Origin: Rs1 sp038900335
GTDB taxonomy: Bacteria > Pseudomonadota > Gammaproteobacteria > Pseudomonadales > Balneatricaceae
Length of the DNA stretch: 64,000 bases
Assembly (NCBI GenBank): GCA_038900335.1
Contig: JBBMRB010000012.1
Location: 62,001 to 126,000, forward strand
Direction of reading: 5' to 3'
Shown: piece by piece, positions 55,194-64,000 of the stretch
How positions within the stretch are numbered: the first letter of the stretch is position 1
How the letters are laid out: every line of letters begins with the position of its first letter
The notes under the pieces: generated by a model
Told to the model about the DNA's origin: nothing
Seen by the model: the letters and a program-made list of their open reading frames with translations, nothing else
The model's database searches: none
Made by a program: the position numbers and the translations under genes

Positions 55194-56276
55194 TTAATCA
55201 CCTAACTCGCTTAGCAACTCAGTCTGTCTCTCTATTTGTAGCGGCGCGATAACTTGGCCTAACTCGCCTTCCATCACTTCATTAAGCTTATACAGCGTTA
55301 AATTGATACGATGATCAGACAAACGCCCCTGCGGGAAGTTATAAGTGCGAATTCGCTCCGATCTATCACCACTACCCACTAAGCTCTTTCTGGTATCTGC
55401 TTGCTCAGCCGCATGCTTTTCTTCCTCTGCAGCCTGTAGCCTTGATGCCAATAGCGACATCGCTTTGGCACGGTTTTTATGCTGCGAGCGCTCTTCTTGA
55501 CACTCAACCACCACACCCGTTGGGATATGCGTTAAACGTATCGCGGAGTCTGTTTTGTTAACATGCTGACCACCTGCACCGGATGCACGGTAGGTATCGA
55601 CACGCAAATCTGCCTTATTGATCTGAACATCATCAACGCCATCCATTTCAGGCATAACAGCAACGGTACAAGCCGAGGTATGGACACGCCCTTGCGATTC
55701 TGTTTCTGGCACTCTTTGTACACGATGAGCACCTGATTCATATTTCAAATGCGAAAACACATCGGTGCCAACAACACGGGAAATAATTTCTTTATAACCA
55801 CCGTGTTCACCTACGTTAGCAGTGACTATTTCTATACGCCAGCCCATGTTATCAACATATTTGGAGTACATACGAAATAAATCACCAGCAAAAATTGCCG
55901 CCTCATCGCCACCTGTTCCAGCGCGCACTTCAATAAAAACGTTGCGACTATCATTGGGATCTTTTGGCAACAACAATACTTGTAAATCAGCTTCTAGCTT
56001 TTCAATACGCTGCTTGGTAGTACGATACTCTTCAGCTGCCATTTCACGCATCTCTGGATCATCATCTTCAGCCATTAATTTAGCTTCTTCAAAATCATCC
56101 TCTGCACTACCAAACTCAGCAAACGTTTGCACTATCGGCTCAATTTCTGCGTATTCTTTGGAGTGCGAGCGAAACACATCCTGATTATTGATAATATCAG
56201 GTGAGCTCATTAACGCTGACAGCTCTTCATAGCGCTCTGTTAATTTTTCTAACTTTGACTTTACGGACTCTTTCAT
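55194..56276 (-). CDS. prfA: Peptide chain release factor 1
   Basis: 360 residues, standard length. The catalytic loop is RASGAGGQHVNKTDSAIR. The stop-codon reading region is in RVPETESQGRVHTSA, which marks RF1 and not RF2. It releases peptides at UAA and UAG. First gene of a prfA-prmC-moeB run on the minus strand. Confidence 0.98.
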   Translation of the reverse strand: MKESVKSKLEKLTERYEELSALMSSPDIINNQDVFRSHSKEYAEIEPIVQTFAEFGSAEDDFEEAKLMAEDDDPEMREMAAEEYRTTKQRIEKLEADLQVLLLPKDPNDSRNVFIEVRAGTGGDEAAIFAGDLFRMYSKYVDNMGWRIEIVTANVGEHGGYKEIISRVVGTDVFSHLKYESGAHRVQRVPETESQGRVHTSACTVAVMPEMDGVDDVQINKADLRVDTYRASGAGGQHVNKTDSAIRLTHIPTGVVVECQEERSQHKNRAKAMSLLASRLQAAEEEKHAAEQADTRKSLVGSGDRSERIRTYNFPQGRLSDHRINLTLYKLNEVMEGELGQVIAPLQIERQTELLSELGD

Positions 56277-56473
56277 CCTTTCTCTTCCTCAAACTGCATC
56301 ATCACGGCTCTCATGGCAATAAACAATACAGACTATTAAGCTTACAATCTTGTAAATACAATCAAACATTGTCGGCAGCACAGCACTAACAGCGTGCAAC
56401 ACCTAATTTCTAGCTCACATACCTGGGTATAAAAACTGTTTTTACTTTCATTTTTTAAAGCGCGGACAAAAGC

Positions 56474-57721
56474 TTATAACTGAAAAATCTCGGTCACCAA
56501 CTCACTGACATCAGTGCGCCCCTGGGCACTAGCTTTTCGCAATTGAATAGTGGGGTGATGTAATACTTTGTTAGTTAAACGACGCGCTAACTGAGCAACC
56601 ACTTCATTGGCATCATTGCCTTTTGCCAAGTTTTTCAAAGCGGTCGCCACCTCTTCATCACGTAGCGCTTCAACCGCGCCGCGAAGTGAAGTCAACGTAT
56701 CGACAGCATCTCTTGAGCGCTGCTCAACAAAATAGCTATCGACACCTTGGATAATAATTTGTTCAGCCTCTAAGGCTGCTTTTTGTCGGTGCTGTTGATT
56801 GTCTTGGATAACCTGCTGTAAATCATCGACAGTATATAAATAGACATCATCAAGCTCCTTTACCTCAACTTCTATATCTCTAGGAACGGCAATGTCTATC
56901 ATAAACATCGGCTGGTGCTTGCGCTTAATTAATGCACTTTCAACTGCACCTTTACCAAGAATAGGTAATTGCGAAGCAGTTGATGCAATGACAATATCAG
57001 CTTGATGCAATACATCGGGAATATCACCGAGCAAGATCGCCTCACCATCAAAACTAGCGGCTAATTGCTGGGCTTTATCTAGCGTTCTATTGGCCACACA
57101 AATATTTTTAACGCCCGCATTCACCAGATGGCGAGCGACGAGTTCAATGGTCTCACCGGCGCCTATTAACAATGCTTTACTTTGTGATAAATCGGCAAAT
57201 ATGTGTTGAGCTAAACTAACCGCAGCGTAGGCTACTGACACCGGATTTTCACCTATAGCAGTATCGGTGCGCACTTTTTTAGCAACACTGAATGTCTGCT
57301 GAAAGAGCTGGCCTAACTCACCTTTCATAAAATCCAGCTTTTGTGATACGGCGTAGCTAGACTTGAGCTGTCCTAATATCTGCGGCTCACCTAACACCAG
57401 CGAATCTAGCCCGCAGGCAACTCGCATCATATGCTGCACAGCATCTTGTTGATGGTAGCTATAAATGCTTTTCTTAATATCCGCTACTGCTAACTGATTA
57501 TACTCGCCAAGCCAAGCTAACACTTTCTCTTCATTAGTCTCATTGGCAGAGCAGTATATTTCTGTGCGATTACAGGTAGAGAGTATAGCAACCTCATTCA
57601 AGCCAATCGATTCACGTAAAGTACTCAACGCATCTTCCATTACAGAAGGAGCTATCGCTATTCGCTCACGCACATCAACCGAAGCTGTCTTATGGTTAAT
57701 ACCCAACGCCAAAAGGGCCAT
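56474..57721 (-). CDS. hemA: Glutamyl-tRNA reductase
   Basis: 415 residues from the ATG at 57721; an upstream in-frame ATG at 57766 would add 15 atypical residues. It begins MALLALGINHKTASVDVRER. The catalytic cysteine is in ILSTCNRTEIYC and the NADPH loop in ALLIGAGETIEL. A C-terminal dimerisation helix closes the protein. It makes glutamate-1-semialdehyde, the first committed step to heme. It is 197 bp ahead of prfA on the same strand and divergent from the TPR-lolB operon. Confidence 0.97.
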   Translation of the reverse strand: MALLALGINHKTASVDVRERIAIAPSVMEDALSTLRESIGLNEVAILSTCNRTEIYCSANETNEEKVLAWLGEYNQLAVADIKKSIYSYHQQDAVQHMMRVACGLDSLVLGEPQILGQLKSSYAVSQKLDFMKGELGQLFQQTFSVAKKVRTDTAIGENPVSVAYAAVSLAQHIFADLSQSKALLIGAGETIELVARHLVNAGVKNICVANRTLDKAQQLAASFDGEAILLGDIPDVLHQADIVIASTASQLPILGKGAVESALIKRKHQPMFMIDIAVPRDIEVEVKELDDVYLYTVDDLQQVIQDNQQHRQKAALEAEQIIIQGVDSYFVEQRSRDAVDTLTSLRGAVEALRDEEVATALKNLAKGNDANEVVAQLARRLTNKVLHHPTIQLRKASAQGRTDVSELVTEIFQL

Positions 57722-58073
57722 ATTAAAAAAGTCACTATTTAAAAAATGATTAGCAGCTAAAAACAAACAACAGCAACAACAAAACAGTTAAGTTTTACTT
57801 TTTGTTGAGCTTAAACTTATTCTTTAGCAAAGTCAGATGACAACGAGTCATTACGAAACGCGCTATAATAACAATAAAACAAAAATATTTCGCTACATCT
57901 TCTTTTATTTAAGCAAATCTAGCGCGAGTAAGTTAAAGGGGACGCTCAATGCGCGACAATTCCTTTGAAAAAGATGAAACTCCCTTCCTCTTCTCCAGTC
58001 ATATAGTCTATCCTAAACCTTATTCAGCTAAGCTATTTCATAATTGCTAGAACATACAGGAAGCCATTTAAAC
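57722..58073. promoter_or_regulatory. Divergent region hemA / TPR-lolB operon, with small ORF
   Basis: 352 bp. Near the right it contains a 34-codon frame (57949-58050) starting MRDNSFEKDETPF with AAGGGGA just upstream, which may be a leader peptide or chance. Otherwise AT-rich with no clear hairpin. Promoters for hemA and the TPR gene must lie here. Confidence 0.45.
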
Positions 58074-59777
58074 GTGATCAAATCCTACTACACCGCAATA
58101 CTGCTGTTACTGGCCAGCTGCACCAGCAGTTTCGCTGGCGCAATTGATATTGAAAAAAGCAATAGCCACCCTAGCCCACAATTAACAGCTGAGTCGCTAG
58201 TTGATTTGCTATCGGCTGAGTTTGCCAGCAACCAACAAAATTTTCGCTACGCTTTGCATCTTTACTTAAAACAAGCACAGCTGACTAAAGATGCGGCAAT
58301 AGCAAAAAGAGCCACGCGCTTAGCACAGCACATTAAAGATGTTGACGGTGCAAAAAAAGCGACCAGCCTGTGGATTAAAGCGGCCCCTAACACAACCGAG
58401 CCCTACCAGTTATTAACCAATATTTTAGTATCTCAGAACCTGCCAGAGCAAGCGCTGGCATACTTTAAGACAGCGATACAATTAAACGCGGACACAGTCT
58501 TGCGCACCTTAAGCGCACAAGCCAACCACTTTGACAGCAGAGAAGCCGCTATCTATATTAACTTATTAGACACTGCTAGCGATCCACTAACTCAGCAGAA
58601 CAGTCAGTACTTCCTCACACTTGGGCTTTTACACACTAGAATTGGTGATTTTTCAAGCGCCTTAAAAAACTACAATCTATCCCTCGCTATCGATACACAA
58701 TCGGCACTAGCGTCATATCAAAAAGTGATTACTTTAAAAGAGCTAAAACAATACCAGCAAGCACTAACCGAGCTAGACTCACTGCGAGATAGAGTACAAA
58801 AAAAATTAATCGTTCATAACAACCAATACGATGCGAGTCATATCCAGTTACTTTTTTTACTAGAGCGCAACGAAAACGCGCTCAGTGAAATAGCGACGCT
58901 ACTTGAGCAAAACCCAAACGACTACCCGCTGCATTTATTTTTAGCACTAAGCGCCTTTGACTATAAAGAACAAGAGACAAGCAAAGACATATTACAAAAT
59001 CTATTAATATCATCACCTGAGCAAAGCGCGCCTCATTTTTATCTTGGCTTGCTCGCTGAGCAAGACAAACAACCTGAACAGGCCATCGATCACTATTTAC
59101 AAGTAAAAACTGACAACCTTGTGAGCCAAGCACAACATAGAGTGATTGAGCTACACACAAAGGCGAGCGATAGAGCTAGAGTAGAGCAACTAATAAACGA
59201 GTTTAGCGACAACAATAAAAACCAATTGAACTACGCGATGCTGCTGGCCAAATGGCTGAATACTTACCAATTCAAAACGGCGGCTATTGATATCCTAGAA
59301 CAGCAACTAGATCAGCACCCGCAAAATATCGAACTTCTCTATGCCCATGCCATGTATATAGAAAATATTGATTTTGCAGCGGCTGAACAAAGTTTCAAAA
59401 AAATATTACAGCTATCACCAAAAAACCCAGTAATACTTAATGCCTATGGCTATACATTAACCATTCACACCGAGCGATACCCAGAGGCGTTAGCACTGAT
59501 AACACAAGCGCTAGCACTATCACCAGATGACCCTGCAACGATTGATTCTATGGGCTGGGTACAATATAAACTGCACCAATATGATGAAGCGGTTAAGTAC
59601 TTGACGCAAGCGTACCAGTTGTATCGAGATCCGGAAGTAGGATATCATTTAATAGCTGCGCTTCTTGGCATCAAAAACACTGAGCGAGCAAAACAGATAT
59701 TTACTGAAATATCAGTTGATGCAGCTGACAATAAATATGTTAAACAAGCACATGAACTTTTAGAGAACAACCAATGA
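58074..59777 (+). CDS. TPR-repeat lipoprotein
   Basis: 567 residues from the GTG at 58074, chosen because AGGAAG lies about 10 nt upstream; a TTG 10 codons earlier lacks one. The N-terminus VIKSYYTAILLLLASCTSSFAG reads as a lipoprotein signal with lipobox LASC. The rest is tetratricopeptide repeats, for instance DFSSALKNYNLSLAIDTQSA, EQAIDHYLQVK and QYDEAVKYLTQAY. It is exported, probably outer-membrane anchored, as a scaffold. TPR proteins beside lolB are common in Pseudomonas-like genomes. Overlaps lolB by 4 nt (ATGA). Confidence 0.88.
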   Translation: MIKSYYTAILLLLASCTSSFAGAIDIEKSNSHPSPQLTAESLVDLLSAEFASNQQNFRYALHLYLKQAQLTKDAAIAKRATRLAQHIKDVDGAKKATSLWIKAAPNTTEPYQLLTNILVSQNLPEQALAYFKTAIQLNADTVLRTLSAQANHFDSREAAIYINLLDTASDPLTQQNSQYFLTLGLLHTRIGDFSSALKNYNLSLAIDTQSALASYQKVITLKELKQYQQALTELDSLRDRVQKKLIVHNNQYDASHIQLLFLLERNENALSEIATLLEQNPNDYPLHLFLALSAFDYKEQETSKDILQNLLISSPEQSAPHFYLGLLAEQDKQPEQAIDHYLQVKTDNLVSQAQHRVIELHTKASDRARVEQLINEFSDNNKNQLNYAMLLAKWLNTYQFKTAAIDILEQQLDQHPQNIELLYAHAMYIENIDFAAAEQSFKKILQLSPKNPVILNAYGYTLTIHTERYPEALALITQALALSPDDPATIDSMGWVQYKLHQYDEAVKYLTQAYQLYRDPEVGYHLIAALLGIKNTERAKQIFTEISVDAADNKYVKQAHELLENNQ

Positions 59778-60394
59778 AACATCTTATTATCTTATTAATG
59801 TCTACGCTCATTATCAGCGGATGCAGCTCGCTATCTAACAACAAACCAGCTGTTCAAAGCAGTGAACTTGCTATTAGCTGGATTAACCATGTGCACAACA
59901 TGCGCTCAATTAACGACTGGCAAGCTAACGCCAAAGTCGCCATCGCCATCCAAAAGAAAACTGAATCTGCAAAAATGACCTGGCTGCAACAAGGCTCACA
60001 ATTTGATATTACATTTAGCGGCCCTTTCGGCCACGCAGGACCAAGGCTGACAGGTGATGACCACTCTGCCACGCTACTAATGCCTAATGAAGAGCCACTA
60101 AAAAGCACCAACACCAGCACCTTATTACAACAAAGACTTGGCTGGCAGCTGCCGGTAGAAAATGCACGATATTGGATGCTAGGGATCCCCTCGCCAACGA
60201 GTGACAGCGAAGTGACGCTAAAAGACGAGCGCCTGCTATCATTACAACAAGATGGCTGGAGCATCAATTACACCAATTACAGCAAAGTTGATGACGAGTA
60301 CCGCCCTAGCAAAATCATCATTACTAGAGATGATTTTAAAATCTTGCTAGTGATTTATAAATGGCAAACACAAGAGCCCGCAGAGGCGATATAA
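59774..60394 (+). CDS. lolB: Outer-membrane lipoprotein insertion protein LolB
   Basis: 206 residues. Lipoprotein signal LIILLMSTLIISGC, then the LolB fold with WQANAKVAIAIQKKTESAK, FSGPFGHAGPRLTG and a WMLGIPSP segment. It takes lipoproteins from LolA and inserts them in the outer membrane. It is translationally coupled to the TPR gene. In many relatives ispE follows, but here the next gene is prs. Confidence 0.93.
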   Translation: MKHLIILLMSTLIISGCSSLSNNKPAVQSSELAISWINHVHNMRSINDWQANAKVAIAIQKKTESAKMTWLQQGSQFDITFSGPFGHAGPRLTGDDHSATLLMPNEEPLKSTNTSTLLQQRLGWQLPVENARYWMLGIPSPTSDSEVTLKDERLLSLQQDGWSINYTNYSKVDDEYRPSKIIITRDDFKILLVIYKWQTQEPAEAI

Positions 60395-60616
60395 CGAAAT
60401 TTTCGCACACCGATAGAGCTCAGTATCCAGATCTGCTTAAAAGCCAATATTTATCGTCTATATTTTAAGCAGAACCTTGACCTTTTACTTCATTTACAGC
60501 AAAATATCGCGGCAATTTTCAGGCAGCATTTACAATATCTCCTCAGAGCTCACTAACTGATCATAGTGAGCGCTTGATTATCCAGATATCTAATGTGAGC
60601 TTAGTAATCTAACGCT

Positions 60617-60622
60617 TATAAT
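60617..60622 (+). promoter_or_regulatory. Possible -10 box of prs
   Basis: TATAAT lies 21 bp before the prs start, with AAAGGTAAG as ribosome-binding site between. The -35 region 17 bp upstream (TGTGAG) is a weak match, so this rests mainly on the perfect -10 hexamer and would give a very short leader. Confidence 0.35.
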
Positions 60623-60643
60623 GACACCCAAAAGGTAAGTTAC

Positions 60644-61585
60644 ATGTCTCAATTAATGGTTTTCAGTGGCAACTCTAACCCTGAACTAGCACTAAAAGTA
60701 GTAGAGCGGTTAGATATACCAATCGGAAAAGCACACGTCGCTCGTTTTAGCGATGGAGAAGTCAGCATTGAAATTCAAGAAAACGTTCGCGGTAAAGACG
60801 TTTTCATCATTCAATCGACTTGCGCACCAACAAATGACAACTTAATGGAACTGATTGTCATGGTAGACGCATTAAGAAGAGCATCAGCAACCAGGATCAC
60901 TGCGGTGATACCGTATTTCGGTTACGCTCGCCAAGACAGACGTCCACGCTCTGCTCGTGTTGCTATCAGCGCACGTATTGTTGCAGATATGATCACTAAC
61001 GCAGGTGTTGATCGCGTTATGACAATGGACTTACACGCAGACCAAATTCAAGGATTCTTCAGCATTCCTGTTGATAACGTCTATGGCTCTCCTGTGTTAC
61101 TTGACGACATCATCGCACAAAAACACGAAAAGCTAATGGTTGTCTCACCAGATGTCGGTGGCGTAGTTCGTGCTCGCGCTGTTGCCAAACAGCTAGATTG
61201 CGAACTTGCTATTATTGACAAGCGTCGCGAACGTGCGAACGAGTCGCAAGTCATGAATATTATTGGTGATGTACAAGATCGCACATGCATCTTAATTGAT
61301 GATATGACAGACACTGCTGGTACTTTATGTAAAGCAGCGCAAGCGCTAAAAGATAACGGTGCGGCAAAAGTTTACGCTTATGCTACTCACCCTGTACTAT
61401 CTGGGCCTGCTGTTAACAACATTACCAACTCATCAATTGATGAGTTAATTGTCACTGACACGATCCCGCTATCTGCCGATTCAGAAGCGTGCCCTAAGAT
61501 CCGTCAACTGACTGTCGCGCCCTTACTTGCAGAAGCATTAAGACGCGTATCTAACGAAGAATCTATTAGTGCGATGTTTCGCTAA
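60644..61585 (+). CDS. prs: Ribose-phosphate pyrophosphokinase
   Basis: 313 residues. Class I PRPP synthetase signatures: MDLHADQIQGFFSIPVDN and the PRPP loop CILIDDMTDTAGTL, plus the ATP-loop region FGYARQDRRPRSA. It makes PRPP for nucleotide, histidine and tryptophan synthesis. It precedes rplY-pth-ychF as in many gammaproteobacteria. Confidence 0.98.
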   Translation: MSQLMVFSGNSNPELALKVVERLDIPIGKAHVARFSDGEVSIEIQENVRGKDVFIIQSTCAPTNDNLMELIVMVDALRRASATRITAVIPYFGYARQDRRPRSARVAISARIVADMITNAGVDRVMTMDLHADQIQGFFSIPVDNVYGSPVLLDDIIAQKHEKLMVVSPDVGGVVRARAVAKQLDCELAIIDKRRERANESQVMNIIGDVQDRTCILIDDMTDTAGTLCKAAQALKDNGAAKVYAYATHPVLSGPAVNNITNSSIDELIVTDTIPLSADSEACPKIRQLTVAPLLAEALRRVSNEESISAMFR

Positions 61586-61716
61586 ATCGAAACATTAAAC
61601 TAAGCCCTTATTTTCTAAACAATTAGAGAATATCGAAATTAGTATTTAATAACTAAATGCTAAATACAACTACAGCGGATCTGGTCGCGGTTCCGCTGAC
61701 ATATATAGGTAATAAA

Positions 61717-62310
61717 ATGAGCAATTTCACAATTGAAGCCGTTATTCGTGAAGACCAAGGCAAAGGTGCGAGCCGCCGCCTGCGTAACGAAGGTCTAGTA
61801 CCTGCGGTAGTTTACGGCGGAACACAAGAGCAAGCGCCTCTTTCTCTTTCTCTTATAAACAAAGATTTCGTCAAGCTAACTAACAATGACAGCGTCTTCT
61901 CTTCTATCATCACACTTGTTGTTGATGGCAAAGAAGAAAATGTAATCATCAAAGACTTACAGCGTCACCCAGCTAAGCCTTTACTTTTACATGCTGATTT
62001 TCAACGCATCTCAAAAACAAACAGAATCAGCATTAAAGTGCCTATTTCTTTTGTTAACTTTGAAAAATCTGCCGTTGCTAAAGCTGCTGCAAAATTTGCT
62101 GTTGAAGCAAACGTTGTTGAAGTTTTATGCCTAGCTGACAACCTACCTGAATCAGTTTCTGTTGATCTATCTGAAGTAACTGAAGGTCAAGTTATGCATT
62201 TATCTGACATCATCGTTCCTGAAGGTGTTGTAGTATCTGCTCTACGTCGTGGTGCTGACCACAACCAAAGTATCGGTTACGTTTACTCACCACGTGGTGC
62301 TAAAGCGTAG
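61717..62310 (+). CDS. rplY: 50S ribosomal protein L25 (bL25, long form)
   Basis: 197 residues from the ATG at 61717 (MSNFTIEAVIREDQGKGASR). An ATG 20 codons earlier would add residues that do not fit the family. The 5S-rRNA binding domain is followed by a C-terminal CTC-type domain (SVSVDLSEVTEGQVMHLSDI), the long form found outside enterobacteria. It binds 5S rRNA. Confidence 0.96.
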   Translation: MSNFTIEAVIREDQGKGASRRLRNEGLVPAVVYGGTQEQAPLSLSLINKDFVKLTNNDSVFSSIITLVVDGKEENVIIKDLQRHPAKPLLLHADFQRISKTNRISIKVPISFVNFEKSAVAKAAAKFAVEANVVEVLCLADNLPESVSVDLSEVTEGQVMHLSDIIVPEGVVVSALRRGADHNQSIGYVYSPRGAKA

Positions 62311-62329
62311 TTAATACTACTATCCAGCG

Positions 62330-62932
62330 ATGAAAAATAGCATGAATGACGAAATTGAACTGATTGTAGGCCTTGGTAACCCAGGGGCTAAATACGCGCA
62401 CACTCGTCATAATGCTGGCGCTGAATATGTCGAACAACTTGCTAGCAAGTTGTTCGTCACACTAGTGCCCGACAAGAAACACTTAGGCTTATATGGCAAA
62501 ACCGTCATAGCCGGAAAAACGCTACACCTACTGATACCTACCACATTTATGAATCTCAGCGGCAGCGCTGTTGGCTCACTGGCTAATTTCTACAAAATAT
62601 CACCGCAAAACATACTCGTTGCACACGATGAGCTTGATATTAACCCAGGCACAGCCAGATTCAAAAAAGGCGGCGGCCACGGTGGCCACAACGGCCTTAG
62701 AGACATTATCGCCAACCTTAGTAACAGCAGGGACTTTTATCGCCTGCGTCTAGGCATAGGACACCCTGGGAGCGCAAAAGAGGTTGCCAACTTCGTACTC
62801 AGCAAAGCCCCTCTTAAAGAGCAGCAAATGCTACAAGCAGCCATTGACGAATCGCTGCACTTTAGCGAGCTTGCTTGCAACGGACAATGGAACATGGCGA
62901 TGAATCAATTACACAGCTTCAAGGCCCAATAA
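62330..62932 (+). CDS. pth: Peptidyl-tRNA hydrolase
   Basis: 200 residues. VGLGNPGAKYAHTRHNAG contains the catalytic His. LIPTTFMNLSGSAV, VAHDELDINPG and GGGHGGHNGLRDI are the substrate-binding motifs. It recycles peptidyl-tRNA that falls off ribosomes. The ATG at 62342 (MNDEIELIVG) is an equally good start; neither has a strong ribosome-binding site. Confidence 0.97.
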   Translation: MKNSMNDEIELIVGLGNPGAKYAHTRHNAGAEYVEQLASKLFVTLVPDKKHLGLYGKTVIAGKTLHLLIPTTFMNLSGSAVGSLANFYKISPQNILVAHDELDINPGTARFKKGGGHGGHNGLRDIIANLSNSRDFYRLRLGIGHPGSAKEVANFVLSKAPLKEQQMLQAAIDESLHFSELACNGQWNMAMNQLHSFKAQ

Positions 62933-63176
62933 CACTCTATAGCCACTGAAAAACACTTTTTAATAAGCTTTATCGCACTCAATCCCTTTGACACTTAAAT
63001 TAAATTTCCACTAATACCTCTCCTGCATTACAATAGCGCCATTAAAATTGCCGGTACTTAACAGGCAATAAATCATACTATTAAATATTTCACCTCAACA
63101 TTGAGCACACCGCTAGCTGGATCAAGATTCAGTGGTGCAACTCATTGAGAATACAAATTCCTAAGGATCAATCACT

Positions 63177-64000
63177 ATGGGCTTCAAATGTGGCATCGTC
63201 GGCTTACCTAACGTCGGTAAATCTACTCTTTTCAACGCACTGACAAAAGCGGGCATCAGCGCCGAAAACTTCCCTTTTTGCACAATAGAGCCGAATTCAG
63301 GCATTGTTGCCATGCCCGATCCTCGCCTTGATAACTTAGCAGTTATCGTTAATCCTGAAAAAGTTATCCCGACCACAATGGAATTTGTCGATATCGCAGG
63401 TTTAGTAGCAGGCGCTTCTAAAGGCGAAGGCCTTGGCAATAAGTTTCTAGCGAACATCCGTGAGACAGATGCGATCGCTCACGTTGTACGCTGCTTTGAA
63501 GATGAAAACGTAATACACGTAGCAAATAAGATTGACCCTGCTGCCGATATCGACATCATCAATTTAGAACTAGCAATGGCCGATTTAGAGTCCGTTGAAA
63601 AGCAATTACTACGTAACAAAAAATTAGCAAAAGGTGGTGACAAAACAGCTGTCGCGGCCCAAGAAATGCTTGAGAAAATCCTACCTCATTTAGAAGAGGG
63701 ATTACCTGTTCGCTCAATGGAGCTAACAGCTGAGCAACTAAAGGTTGTTAAGACTCTACACTTGATCACCATCAAACCGACTATGTATATTGCCAACGTC
63801 GATGAAGAAGGTTTTGAGAACAATCCACACTTAGACACCGTCAACGCTATTGCAGCACAAGAAAACGCCAGCGTGGTTGTTATTTGCAATAAAATGGAAG
63901 CCGAAATCTCTGAATTAGACGATGAAGAGCGCGATGAGTTTCTACAAGAGCTAGGCATGACAGAACCAGGCCTTGATCGCGTTATCAGAGCGGGCTATCA
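63177..64000 (+). CDS. ychF: Redox-regulated ATPase YchF/EngD (5' part)
   Basis: Runs off the right edge; about 274 codons are visible of roughly 363 expected. It begins MGFKCGIVGLPNVGKSTLFN, with the Obg-family P-loop. The G2/G3 region shows VDIAGLVAGASKGEGLGNKF, and the altered G4 motif NKMEAE in place of NKxD is what gives YchF ATP in place of GTP specificity. It binds ribosomes and is linked to stress responses. AAGGA lies about 9 nt before the ATG. Confidence 0.96.
   Translation, partial: MGFKCGIVGLPNVGKSTLFNALTKAGISAENFPFCTIEPNSGIVAMPDPRLDNLAVIVNPEKVIPTTMEFVDIAGLVAGASKGEGLGNKFLANIRETDAIAHVVRCFEDENVIHVANKIDPAADIDIINLELAMADLESVEKQLLRNKKLAKGGDKTAVAAQEMLEKILPHLEEGLPVRSMELTAEQLKVVKTLHLITIKPTMYIANVDEEGFENNPHLDTVNAIAAQENASVVVICNKMEAEISELDDEERDEFLQELGMTEPGLDRVIRAGY

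Overview
The window reads as the chromosome of a marine-type, low-to-moderate-GC gammaproteobacterium. The right-hand half keeps several gene orders typical of that class: nudF-yqiB-cpdA-yqiA-parE-parC, hom-thrC, rpsP-rimM-trmD-rplS beside ffh, ypjD-corB, hemA opposite prfA-prmC-moeB, and a TPR lipoprotein-lolB-prs-rplY-pth-ychF run. I would place it loosely near Cellvibrionales/Pseudomonadales, but that is inference from synteny and not a database result.

Positions 1 to about 27,400 are accessory DNA. The left edge (1-3082) is a stretch of integron cassette array: three minus-strand genes (a HEPN-type protein, an HNH nuclease and a KAP-family P-loop NTPase), each followed at its 3' end by an attC-like imperfect palindrome of about 100 bp. 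No integron integrase is visible. The region upstream of the KAP gene (3142-3387) carries four copies of a GTGTAAAYGCGCA motif. Positions 3588-5000 hold decayed IS6-family material, and three copies of a structured GCTTTTGGCCG...CAAAGCGG repeat lie between 3880 and 5550. Small unknown genes follow, including a zinc-ribbon membrane protein, a second HNH nuclease, a FCP1/HAD-like protein without its catalytic aspartates and an XRE regulator. Next come a mobilization module (relaxase plus MobC-like protein and a likely oriT zone), a chemoreceptor and an IS6-family element whose transposase is frameshifted at 12138-12140.

From 13.2 to 25.2 kb there is a catabolic/uptake island. It has three paralogous class II aldolase/adducin enzymes, a DapA-superfamily lyase, a kappa-GST/HCCA-isomerase-like enzyme, a TAXI-type TRAP transporter (binding protein plus fused permease), two related LysR regulators and a MocR-type regulator. 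These probably import and break down one unidentified organic acid. The accessory block ends with an AlpA-like excisionase, a P4-type tyrosine integrase and a 19-bp direct repeat, one copy of which sits 23 bp before the mutS start codon.

From 27.4 kb to the right edge everything is core: mismatch repair (mutS), topoisomerase IV (parC, parE), recJ, threonine synthesis (hom, thrC), periplasmic disulfide isomerase (dsbC), ribosome biogenesis and signal recognition (rpsP, rimM, trmD, rplS, ffh), asparaginase, translation termination (prfA, prmC), tetrapyrrole entry (hemA), lipoprotein localisation (lolB), PRPP synthesis (prs), rplY, pth and the start of ychF. Oddities in this half are a 14-unit 17-18 bp minisatellite between ansA and moeB, no ispE between lolB and prs, and a 58-codon gene directly ahead of nudF. 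No tRNA, rRNA or CRISPR array was seen.
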